A DNA stretch of 64,000 nucleotides from Musa acuminata AAA Group (Eukaryota; Streptophyta; Magnoliopsida; Zingiberales; Musaceae). The stretch covers positions 30,690,001 through 30,754,000 of the forward strand of contig NC_088340.1 in assembly GCF_036884655.1 (NCBI RefSeq), written 5' to 3'. The notes below the pieces were generated by a model. It was not told the origin of the DNA, did not search any database, and was given only the letters and a program-made list of their open reading frames with translations. The translations under genes were made by a program, and so were the position numbers. Positions 25,401 to 37,400 of this stretch are shown here, in pieces (positions within the stretch are counted from its first letter, which is position 1; each line of letters opens with the position of its first letter).

Positions 25401-28400
25401 GAATCGGTGCAAACCCTACAATGTGATGGCAGAGGCCATGCATGGGAGTTGCAGTCTGTCTTTCCATCGACCAAACAGACTGCTTGGAGAACACAGAGGT
25501 GTTGAAGCAGGAGGTCGAAAGGGGCGAGGAAGCGACGACGAGTCCAGAGGGACTTAGCTACCCAAAATCAAGCAATCAGTTAGAATGGAGGTGGACTCGG
25601 AGGAGTGTCACGGAGGCATATCTACTGATTGTGAAGAAAAGGGATGTAGATGCGAGGCGACGGATAGTAGTGCCATGGGCATGGCAGCGCCATGGTACCG
25701 CAGAGGCGGGACTTCCGTGAAAGTCATTGATCCCTTGCTCTCATGGAGGGAGAGCGCTTGGTCGTGAAAGGGGCCGAGGAGGTGGAGAATGCAGAGGCAA
25801 TCTTCAAGTACCAAGACAATGCTGAAGGGCAGAGGCCGAAGAACTTCGTAAGACCGGTGTCAACAAGTTTCTCATCAAGATAGCCGTAAGTGAAGGACTT
25901 CGGGTCATGCAAGAGTGCACGACCAAGGAACGAAGCAAGCAGTACGCGGTGCTGTACCTTTGCTACTCAGTGGAGTAGGCGGTAGGGTTGATGGAGAAGA
26001 CGGTATAATCCCAGAGGCGACCTCATCTATCAGAGAATTACTCCAAGTTGGGGTGAAAACTTCCCGCATTCCAGAAGTTCGATAGCATTGAGAAGGTGAA
26101 TCACAGTAGCTAACTCAACGCAAGGAGTGCAAACACTTCAAGTGCTTCAGAAGTGTGAGCAAAGAGCAGGCGAAGGCCAGTAACCAGCTCGATGCATGAA
26201 GTACAACCTCGAGGAGGTGAGCGAAGTCAAGTAACCTTTGCCTTCTCAACTCTTAAGAGAATGGGCGAAACCGAGTACCCCAGTTCTCTTATCTATCCAG
26301 CAGAGGAGCTCTGCACAAGTTCAAAGACCCTTCGAAGATAATGGAAGACAATAGTTGTCAAAGCCTCACCAACGGTGATCAGTGCTACTGAGAGTATATT
26401 GTCCGCTTCATTTCCCAACGAAATGCCAATCGAAAGCGGAAGTGATGCGAACCTACTTGGATGTGACAACTAACTGAAAGAAGAGTCAATGAGCAGATTT
26501 TGTGGAGGAAGGACCCAAAACTTCAGAAGTTTGCGAGGCGATGCTCGTTAAAGCTCCAACAAGCATCCACCCAGTTCAAGCAGCATGTGGAAATTTTGAG
26601 AAACTGGCGCAGTAAGAATGGTCTTTTCCTTCATTGGGTGGATCCGCAAGAATCAACGAAGATCAACACAACTCAGCCAACCCCACACCAGAGTCAGAGT
26701 CATTGGCGAGTTGAAGCAGCATGGCGGATCAAAGGTTCGACTACTCAAAAACAGCAGCGGAGAGCAGTTGGGAGCCAAGAGGCGCATTGCAGCTGGAGCA
26801 GAAAATTGAAGACTCAGCAAAGGCGAAGAGTTGCAGTGTTCACAAAGGCTTCGACGAGGACGTCGAAGGGATAAGTGGGGGAGAATATCACGGACAAACT
26901 TCTAAACAAGGTGTTTGATGTAATGCTTATATCTGTCCGTGTCTGTTGGCATGTTCATATCCTGTACAGAATGTAAAGGGGCGGCCGAAGGCTTAATAGT
27001 CCCATTTTAGTTAGGTTGGTGGCCTCTTTAGGCTTGTAAATAAAGGTTGTGTCATGTGGACACGTGCGAGAGCTTTTCGGTCTGTAATGGACCATTTTAC
27101 CCTTTGTTGTGCCACTATTCAGAGCTTGTAAAGTCTGTTTGTAATTTGCATTGTCTATGAAGTGTTTTTCGGAGATGTTTGCTTGTGGATCCCGATTGAG
27201 GCGTTCTCTATAACCCGTTCTCTCTTTTGTTGGTCCTAAGGGACAATAGGAGGCTTCGGGGAGGCTGACCTTTGCGGACGGACGCGCGAGGGTGCCGCAC
27301 GACTTAGGCAAAACCAGCTAAGTCCGTGTCAATTTGGTAGCTTTATCTTGTGATCCGCTAAAATGGTTTCAACTCGCTTTTCATAGGAGGCTCTGGTGGG
27401 GGGTGGTCGAGTTGGAACATTTCGGGAAGCATCTTGCGGATCTGAGTGGTAGGGTTTCAAGTTGCTGGCGTGGAAAACATTGTGAATTTTGAGCCACGCC
27501 GGCGCTGCAACTTATAGGAGACGTTGCCCACCCTGCTGATAATTGGGAAGGGCCCTTCATACTTGCGCACCAATCCTTTGTGTATTTTGTTCTTGAAGAA
27601 TTGGAGTGATGCTGGTTGGAGCTTTACCAACACCAAATCGCCGACTTTGAACTCCTGCGGTCGCCTTCCCAAGTCTGCCCACTTCTTCATTTTTTTGGTC
27701 GCCTTCTCTAAGTAAGCCGCGCAATATCTGCATTTCGGTATCATTCTTTCGCAAAGTGATATGCTGACGGACTACTCCCAATATACCCAATAGCCAAGGT
27801 GTGAGGAGTTGATGGTTGTTGTCTTGTGATGGTCTCGAAGGGGCTCTTGTTGGACGTAGAGCTCCGCTGCAAGTTGTAGGAAAATTGGGCTATGTCCAAC
27901 AGCTTCACCCGATCTCGTTGGTTGGCACTCAGGTAGTGTTGAAGATATTGCTTAAGGAGCGAGTTTATCCTTTCAGTTTGGCCATTCGTCTAGGGGTGTA
28001 GGCTTGTGGAGAAGTATAACTTAGACCTTAACAATTTGAATAGCTCGGTCAAGAATCGTCCCAGGAATCGAGCGTCTCGATCACTGATGATATTGTGCGG
28101 GACTCCCCAATACTTCACCACATTCTTCATCATCAGCTTGGTCGCCTCCTCTGCTGAACAGTGTAGGGGTGTAGCAATGAAAGTTGCATACTTTGGAAAT
28201 CGATCGACCACCACGAGTATCGATCCGAGTCCCCTACTGCCGGCAAACTTGATATGAAGTCCAAGGAAATGCTCTCCCACGGCCTTTCTGGTGCTGGCAA
28301 CGGCTCCAAAAGTCCCACCGACTTCTGCTGCTTCACCTTGTCTTGTTGGCAAGTGAGGCACGTTCGAACATATTCCTCCACATCAGTCCCCATTTTCGAC

Positions 28401-31400
28401 CAGTAGAAGGCCCTCTCCACGAGAACCAAGGTTCTGTAAATACCCGAATGTCTAGCCCAAAGGGAATCGTGACACTCTCTTAAGAGTTCACAACTCAAAT
28501 TGTCCACTCGAGGAACATAAACCTTATTCTCTTTTCTGTAAATGAGTCCCTTCTGGACCCAAAATCGTCGTCCCTTGCCTTCTTTGAGGAGTTGCATCAG
28601 GGTTACGGCCTGAGGATCATTGTATAGTCCATCCCTGATCCTGGAAAGGAAAGTGGAGTGCGACTGATTTGCTTGGCCTCTGCCCTCTAACTATATGGCA
28701 TTCACTTCCACTTTTCGGCTCAATGCATCGGCCACGACATTTGCTTTTTCGGCCTTGTACTCCATTGCCATATCAAACTCAGTCAGGAAGTCCTACCATC
28801 GTGCTTGCTTTGGGGAGAGTTTCTTTTGAGTTTAGAAATAGCTCAAAGCGATGTTGTCTGTCCTCAGCACAAATTGCGATCCGAGAAGATAGTGTCGCCA
28901 AACTCGTAGATAGTGGATCACCGCTGTCATTTCCTTCTCATGCACTGAATACTGCCGCTCGGTCTCGTTGAGTTTGCGGCTCTCGTAGGCCACCGGATGA
29001 CCCTCCTATATGAGCACTCCCCCAATAGCGAAGTCTGAAGTATTTGTATGGACTTCGAAGGGCTCCCCATAGTCCGGCAATTTGAGCACCGGTTCTTCCA
29101 GAACAGTAGCCTTCAGATCTTGGAATGCTATTTCACATTTGTCAGACCACTTCCAAGGTTGCTCCTTCTTCAGCAACTCCGTCAGTGGAGTTGCACGCTT
29201 CGAATACCCTATTATGAAGCGTCGATAGTAGTTGACGAAACCAAGGAAAGATCTCAACTCTGGCACTTTCTTTGGAGTTCGTCATTCCGCAACCGCTTGC
29301 ACTTTTGATTTGTCCATCCGAATAGAGCCATCACCAATTCGATGCCCCAAGAATAAGATCTTCGTTTGGGCAAAGTAGCATTTCTCCCTTTTCACGAACA
29401 AAGTGTTCTCCCTAAGAACCTTGAAAATTGTCCGAATGTGCTTGACATGCTCCTCAAGCGTTTGATTGTAGACGACGATATCGTCCAAGTAGACGACCAC
29501 GAACTTATCCAAATACTCCTTGAATAGCTGGTTCATGAGAATGCAGAACGTGGCCGAAGCGTTGGTTAAGCCGAAAGGCATCACCAAGAACTCAAACGTT
29601 CCATACCTGGTCACATAGGTAGTCTTCTCTTCGTCGCCTTCAGCAATGCGCACCTGCCAATACCCCGACCGAAGGTCGAGTTTTGAGAAATACTTGGCTT
29701 TGCCCAACTGGTCGAACAAGTCCGCGATGAGCGGGATGGGATACTTGTTCTTCACCGTCACTTTGTTGAGGGCTCGGTTATCGACGCATAGTCAGAGGCT
29801 CCCATCTTGTTTCTTCTGGAAGAAAACTAGAGCTCTGAATGGTGCTTTAGAGCTACAGATGAGACCACCGCTTAGTAGTTCTCCTAACTGCTTTCTGAGT
29901 TCTGCCAACTCTAGCGGGGGCATGCAGTAGGGTGGTCTTGTTGGAGGCGTCACTCCTGGCTCCAGCTCGATGTTGTGATTCATGCCTCTGTGTGGTGGAA
30001 GAGTCTTCGGCAACTCGGGTGGCATAACATCAGTGAACTCTTTCAGGACGTTTGCCACCACAGCAGGTTCATGAATGACCTTCTCGTCAAGTGGCTCTAG
30101 CTTCATAGTAGCCACGAATGTTAATTCACCTTTTCGCACCCCTTTCTTCAGTTGCAATGCCGATATATATTGGGGTTCCTTGGTTCCTCTCCGAGAGATG
30201 GGAACCACACAGGAGTCGTCACCTCCCATCATACACAGGGAGTTTAGGAACAGCATTGGCACCAACTTCGTCGTGTGCATGAACTCCATTCCAAGAATCA
30301 CTTGGAAGTCGTCCAGTGGCACCGCCATCATGTTGGTGTTCCCTCTCCATGTTCCGATCTTGATGGGAACTCCCTTCGCTAACCCAAAGATTCGCCTAGC
30401 CTCCGAGTTCACCGCCTTCATTCGACTTGGGCTCTTCTCCAAGATTAGCCCAAGTCGCTTTGCTTCTCGATCGACAATAAAGTTGTGGGTAGCACACGTG
30501 TCCACTATTGCACGGGTCGTTTGGCCATTGAGCTTGATGTCTACGTACATTAGCTCACCACTTCCTGTTTTTTGTAGCCTTGTCTTCGTGTTCTCCCCCA
30601 CTTGACCCCGCATGGCGTTCAACTAACGCATTGCTCCCATCCGGGGTCCTTACGACTCGTCGTCGCTACTGGATTCAGAACTACTCGAACTAAGAGCGAC
30701 AGTCTTGCCCTTGTCCGATCTGGGGGGGTGGATGGAAGTTGTTAAAGCATTGAGTGCTTGTTTTTGTGGGCCCCTCACCATGTGCGGCCCTCCGCACAAG
30801 AAGCATCCACCAGGTTTCGAGGTCTTGCCCTTCGGGCTTAGCCCTTTGTGGGAACTCTTCTTCCTTTGTTCGCCCCCGAGCTCCTTCCCTCAAGAATATT
30901 TTGGAGGGCGATTGCTTGAAGATCGTTTCCTTCTTCCCGGGTCTTCAGAGGAAACAAAGTCGGTGAGCCTTTCTGCGGCAGCAATTGCCCCGACCACATC
31001 GGTGACATTCCTTCGATTAAGTTCTTGTTGAGCCCATGGCTTCAAACTATCGAGGAAGCTGAACAGCATATCCTTCTCGGACATATCCTGTATGTCCAGC
31101 ATTAGCGCAGAAAATTATTTCACGTAGTCTCGAATGGAAGTACTCTGGCGGTGTTGTCTCAACTTCCTTCTTGCGATAAACTCTGTGTTCTCCGGTATTG
31201 TTTCATGTCGAACAGAAAATTCTCGAGCTCTTTGGCATCTCTAGCCCCTCCATAACCATGAGACTCGGGTGCCCTCAAGTTTTGTCGTGGTGCAACGCGG
31301 GTGTTGCTTCCTCCCGCATTTAGTGCTCTTGTGAGCATGGTGACCCTTGAAGTGAGTTCCACCACAACTTCCTACAGGTGTTGTACGGAGTCTTTGGTGT

Positions 31401-34400
31401 CATCTGACAATCGATCGACTAGGGCCTCAACCTTGTCGATCCTGGACTCTGCTTCTTCTTGCGAGCTCTCTACCCCAACAAGCCTCCGTTGGCCATAGTA
31501 GAGTTCCTCCAAGCTCGCTTCAAGAACATCCAAGCGGGTTTCCGTCGTTGTGAGTCTTTCCTTGTGACTCTTTTTCCCGGTTGGCGCTCCAGATTGCGCC
31601 TCCTTCGCTCGCGGAGAGTAGTTAACTTCTCGCTCATCATGTTCGTCGCCACGCTCTTAAGCAGCTCCAATAGCATGAGAGTGAGTGTGCACTTGCAGCC
31701 CACCTGCGGCTGCTTGGGGCAAGGGTCCGGCTTGCCCCGTCTTGCTTGATTCCCATGATGCTTTGCGATGGTGAAGTTACGAAGTTTCTTCGCTGCTCGA
31801 TCAAAGTGCTTGCCCGCTCTGATACCACAATGTCGCGGCCTTAGCTGGAATTGCCTAAGGCGTGAGGCACCCTTGCAGCCAAGACGCGAACTTAGCTTGC
31901 GTTGCCTAAGTCGCGAGGCACCCTTGCGGCAAAGACGCGAACTTAGCTTGCGTTGCCTAAGTCGCGCTTGGCCCTTGCGATTTGCGTCTGCAAAGATCAG
32001 CCCACTTGCAACCTCTTGCAGGTCCCGAAGGACCTGTAAAAGAGAAAGTTGATTAGTTCGAAGAACGAGCGACGGACAAGTCCCGACGTCTCGCTAAAAG
32101 GGGAAGATTTACAAACAATTCAGCGAGCACCTTGCGTGCACAAGAGAAAAGAGGGAGAGGGGGAAAATAAGGACTTTAGAGGGTTGAACGAACAGCTGCA
32201 AGTTCACAAACAGTTGCTCACCGAGTGCCGGGCGCGACAACAAGTTCCTGTTAAGGTAACGTGCGAACTTGCGAAAGGTTGTTCAATGCCCGACACTATA
32301 CCGAAGCCCCATCCCCCATGGTGCCACCCGGGTGGTTCTAGGGTGCTAAGATGGCTGACGTTTCGCGTGCGGTAGCGGGCTGCAGAAAACAGCCCGTGGC
32401 ATGCGAAAACAGAGTTGTTTTGGGGCTGTTTTGCTCGGTTCGATGAGCGGTCGCTTTGTAGTGCTGCAACTTGTTCGAACTTACATTTTTACAAGCAAAA
32501 GGACTTAAAACTGAGACAAAACATGTTGCCAAGCAGCTGTACATGTAGATGAGAGCGACGAACGGTTCGTTGAACGGAGTTGTTGCAGGTGCGCAACGAC
32601 CGTTCGTGACAGAAAGGGAAAATACTTCTAAACCAAAAAGTTCAATTTAATCCTGCTTAGAGTATGGGTTCAGCATTATCATAAATTCAGGGTACTGAAG
32701 CAAAGGCAAACTACACTTAAGCAGCTCCAATAACAGAAAGGGAAAACAACCAAAAAGTTTGCCTTTGCTTATGTGGTTTTTAGCATTATCATAAATTCAG
32801 GGTACTGAAGCAAAGGCAAACTACACTTTTAAGCTGGAATCAAATATTTAATCATTCATTGCCTTCTAGTAGTGCTTGTTCTGTGGCTTTTCAGTAGAAT
32901 ACACTTCCCTCGTATGGGTAATTGTTTCTCCCTTTTGTTCTTCTGCAGTATCCCAGTGATTTAAAAAGCGCTAGGCGCCAAAAGGCGCCAAGGTCCAAAA
33001 ACGCCCGAGGCATTAGGCGCTCGCCCGAGCGAAGCGAGATGCTAAAATATAAAAATATATAATATAATTAATAAATATAATTATTTAAATTTTTAAATAA
33101 AAATATGCTATTAAATTAAGAAAATCTAAGATACAAAATCACAATGTCACATTAACAAAAAGTTTCAAAATTCAAAACAATAAAATTTTATATCAAAGTC
33201 ATTCATTATAATCAATATTATCGTCATTTTCACACAAATCATCTTCATTGAATTCGTCTTCTTCCTCTTGTCCTTCGACTCCTTCCTCTTCATCAAGATA
33301 TGTTTCATTCTCTATGTCTTCAACAATAGCAGGAGCCGAGCTTGATGCTTTTGCACTCATTTTTCTCTTTGACATCTGTCGTGTATATGTTTGTAATTCT
33401 CCAGCACCTGAAGCTCTTGCCATATCTTCCCATGTCAATCTATCATCTTCAAATACAAGCTCGTCTTCAGCATCTTGCAAGTTAGCACCCATTTCTCCTA
33501 TTAACCACTCATTTGAATCATCAATATCTTGCAATGAGATTGAATCAAATCTATTTTGCAAATCATGACGAGCCTTCAAAGCTTGATTATACTTTATGTA
33601 AATAAGATCGTGCAATCGTTAATGTTCCAACCGATTTCTTTTCTTCGAGTGAATCTGTCATGTCATATAATTTAAAAATATATTAATACATCTATCTAAA
33701 TAAATTAATTAATTAAAACAAAAATATTTAGTGATCCTTACATGTTCAAAGACACTCCAGTTTCCTCACAACCCGAAGCACTACATGTCAAACTAAGTAC
33801 TTTGATAGCAAATTGCTGTAAGTTCGGGGTGGAATTTCCAAATAGACTCCACCATTCAGCTGCAAAATTTATGTTATTATTAGCAATAACATAGTAACAT
33901 AATATATATGAAATTAATTATATCAAATTATTAATACCTGAAGACGTAGTTGTCCTCGATCGAACGACAATTGAAATTCCAAAAAAACCTTCGGCATTTT
34001 TATATAAAGATAATTCATAAATAATCTTATCTTGAACCTCAAGGCTGGGAACTAATCTTGCAACACACTAATATAACCCACCCAAAACTTCTGCATCAAA
34101 TCCAACAGATTTAATCTTATAAAAGAATTCAGGGTTCAAATAATATCCTACTGCATGTAAGGGACGATGAAGTTGACAATTCCATCTTTCGTCAATGATT
34201 GTAAAAATTTTCTCATATTTTTCTTTATTTTCATTAAAAGATCTTTTAATCGTCTCCTTTGCTTTATCCATAGCCTTATAAATATATCTCATTGCAGGTT
34301 TATTTTCATTATCCACCAACCGAAGGACTCGAACAAGAGGGCCCATTACCTTTAATATATAAACTATATGATTCCAAAAGGATGGCATTAAGATGATATC

Positions 34401-37400
34401 AACAGCCCTCTTGCCTTTTGCTTCTTTTGCCCATTTGCTTGTCACCCATTTCTCAGAGGTAAACATGTTTCTCAGAGTATGTTTTTGACGATGCACGCTC
34501 TGTAATGTCAAGAATGAAGTAGCAAATCGGGTGACACCATGTCTCACTAATTCTTTATTCCCTATAAATTCTCTCATCATATTCAAAACCCCAATGTGAT
34601 TATAAAGAAATCCAACAACAAAAATTGCCCTTTCTAAGGTTTTCTTGATTTCTAAGATCTTTCCAATATCCTCCAACATTAAATCAATACAATGTGCTGC
34701 ACATGGAGTCCAATACAAGTGTTGTTTTTTTATTCAAGCAATTTACCTGAGACAAAGGATAACAAAAATGATAAGACTTAAGAGTTTAATACACTTAATT
34801 GAAGATAAAATAATTAACAAATTCAAAAGATGAATATTACCAGCTAAAATATAGTTGCTTCCATTGTCGGTTATGATTTGAACGACATTTTGTTCTCCAA
34901 TTTCTTCCACGAAGTTGTCAAGTAAATCATATATCTTGTCTCCAAATTTTATAAAAGATGAAGTATCTATTGACTTCACAAACATAGTCCCTAAGGAACA
35001 ATTAACCATAAAATTAATTATACTCCTACGCCTCCTGTCAGTCCAAACATCTGACATAATAGAGCAACCATGTGTTGCCCATGATTTTTTATGACCCTTT
35101 AGTAAGTCATTTGTATAATTCAACTCTTTTTGCAGTAATGGAACTCGCATCTCATAATAACTTGGAGGTTTTAATCCTGCACCAATATCTTCCAATAGCT
35201 TCAATTATATCCTTAAAACTGTCTAAACGAGTTGTACTAAGGGGAAGACCAGCCTGATAGAAGAAGCGAGCAATATGCTGAATTGTTCTTCCTCTTATTT
35301 CTTTATCACAAGCATCACTTATATTTGTTTGTCTAAATTTTGAGCCTCCTGTTTGCCCTTGTTGTTTATAGGATCCTTGAAACATATATAGATCCATCGG
35401 TCCTTTTTTACCCTTCTTAGTACTCATAACTTCTTTTCCTTTTTTGTTGTATATTTTTTTTCCACTTGGGTTAATACTCATAGAATAATCTTCTTCTTTA
35501 TCCCTGAGATGTTCAACATTGTCTTCTGGTAAATTCCCGTAAGATTCATTCTTTTGTGTCTTCTTTTTATTCATATAACTCAGCAACTCTTCTTTTACCT
35601 CAGGTGGACACTTTTTGCAAGCTGCTGCATTCTTGAAATTTCCTACTAGATGTTGTTTTGCACGAAAAATACCACCTCTAGTAGTCTTATCGCAGAATAT
35701 GCAAGTTACTGCATTAGGATCTTTCGGATCCTTCAAATAATTATACTTTCATGCAGGATCTTTTTTTGATGTCATTGGAGACTCTATTGAGTTGCTCTGT
35801 ACACTTGTCATTTATGTTGAAACCTAGCAATAATTTCAAATAAATAAAAATTAACAGTATTAAAATCAAAATAATATATTATTAATCTATTAACAGTATT
35901 GAAAATTAATCATTTCAAATAAACTTAATAATATTAACAGTATACAGTATACGTATACTGTTAAAGGAAGTGTAAAAGGGTGCTGAGCCTGCTGACTGAG
36001 AAAAGATGAAGCGGTAGTGGCGAGCGGCGGTAGTGGCGAGCGGCGGCAGCGACAGCGGCGGCAGCGACAGCGGCGGCAGCGACAGCAGCAGCGGCGAGCA
36101 GCGACAGCGAGAGCGGGAGCGGGAGCGGGAGCGGCGACAGCGGTAGCGTTTACGAGCAGCAACAGCGACGAGCAACGGCAGCAGGAGCAGGAGCGGGAGT
36201 AGCGAGCAGCGGGAGGTGCGAGCGGCGACAGCAGGAGCAGGAGCGACGAGCAGTGGGAGGCGCGAGCGGCGACAGCGGCAGCGTTTGCGAGCAACGACAG
36301 CGGCAGCGTTTGCGAGCAATGACAGCGGTGAGCAGCGGGATCGGGATCGGGATTGGCAGCGACGAGGGTTAGGGTTCGGTTGTCACTTATATCAATTTCA
36401 GTTGGTTCGATTGAACCAACTAACCATCATAGACCGAACCAGGACCGAACCAGACCTAAAATCCTGGTTCGGTCGCCTTGGTTAACCCAAGCGCTCGCTT
36501 GAAGTGCCCAGCGCCTGGGCTCGGGCGAGCGCCCAGGCGGCGCCTGTTTGAAGCGCGCCGTCTGGGAGATTAGCGAGGCGCTCGGGCCTCGCCTCGCCTC
36601 GCCCGAGCGCCTTTTTAAATCACTGCAGTATCCTAACCTGTTATTATGCTAGTAAAGAATTCTTCAATTATTAGCTCTAATATGAAGTTAATGGCACTTT
36701 ATTCATCGGTATCTATGAATAAATACAATTTAATTGTTGGTGAAAGATTGAGTGTTCTAATTGTTATAATGACTCTATCTTCAAAGATCAAATTGTATTG
36801 CTTGTTTGGCCAGGTTGCAAATGCCTTTTTAAAATTGTTACTCTGAATGGTTTACAGGACAAATATGGTGGATATGGTGGTGGACCAGGGCAGGTTTGTT
36901 CTTGCTTATTTCAATTGCTTCTTTGTCTATCGGATGTACAATCACAGTTAAAATTCTAAACAGCCAGTGTATTTTTAGCTTATGCATGATGAAATGAACT
37001 CTAGTATAATTTATGAGTTGTACTGCAGTAAAAATATCTATTATAATTGATAAGTTGCATTGTATGCACATAATATGTAGAAAATTATTGAATATTATGT
37101 GAGTTCCTTCAACCATGGCAAATATCTAATTAGCATTATGATTGAGAAAGTTGTGATTCAAGAAATTGTGAATGAGGAACAAGTTCAGGGCATAGAAAAT
37201 GTCATCAGTGCCATCCTTGTATAATATTGACCTCAATTAAAATCCTGACATGTATGGCTTGAGCAAGATTCAGTGCATTCTTATTACAAAGGAACAATGC
37301 ATGCTTTACTGTAAGTCTGTAACACTGGGAAAGATAGCTGAACTTGACTTTCATACCTTGTATAACTGAAATTCATCTTATTTATTGCAATTGAATGGAC

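Larger units (their letters stand above)
22762..27331 (+). mobile_element. Nested non-autonomous LTR element (LARD-like) inside the chromovirus
   Basis: Plus orientation. Identical-length LTRs (446 bp) at 22762..23207 and 26886..27331 differ at only about eight positions by eye. A primer site TGATATCAGAGCGGGACAAG follows the 5' LTR and a polypurine tract aagtgggggagaata precedes the 3' LTR. The 3.68-kb interior has no gag, protease, RT or integrase that I can recognise on either strand, so it must have been mobilised in trans. A 4-bp ATTT repeat flanks it (22758..22761 and 27332..27335). It is younger than its host element. Confidence 0.85.
21824..32611 (-). mobile_element. Ty3/gypsy chromovirus in FTB intron 3 (contains a nested LTR element)
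   Basis: LTRs are at 31831..32611 (5' in element orientation) and 21824..22602 (3'). The primer site TGGTATCAGAGCGGGC lies at about 31813..31828, just inside the 5' LTR, and a polypurine tract (AAGTGGGGGAGAA, minus strand, 22603..22615) borders the 3' LTR. Coding order on the minus strand is gag, protease, RT, RNase H, integrase, chromodomain. The chromodomain and its KYLVKW context suggest the Galadriel-type lineage (inference). Flanking 5-mers differ (cgtat and gaaag), so no target duplication is seen. The 4.57-kb element at 22762..27331 interrupts it inside the chromodomain coding region. Confidence 0.9.
32954..36625 (-). mobile_element. Full-length hAT transposon in FTB intron 3
   Basis: 3672 bp bounded by a perfect 8-bp target duplication CAGTATCC (32946..32953 and 36626..36633). 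The terminal inverted repeats are CAGTGATTTAAAAAGCGC at the left and its complement with one change at the right. Sub-terminal regions are rich in GGCGC/GCCCGAGCG palindromes (32970..33040 and 36485..36610). Inside, on the minus strand, is a broken transposase gene with BED finger, DUF659 and hAT dimerisation parts. The intact ends suggest it could still be mobilised in trans. Confidence 0.93.

Noticed and set aside
35890..36485. Cys/Arg- and Ala/Arg-rich ORFs, up to 134 codons
   Set aside because: Generated by the GC-rich minisatellite inside the hAT element.
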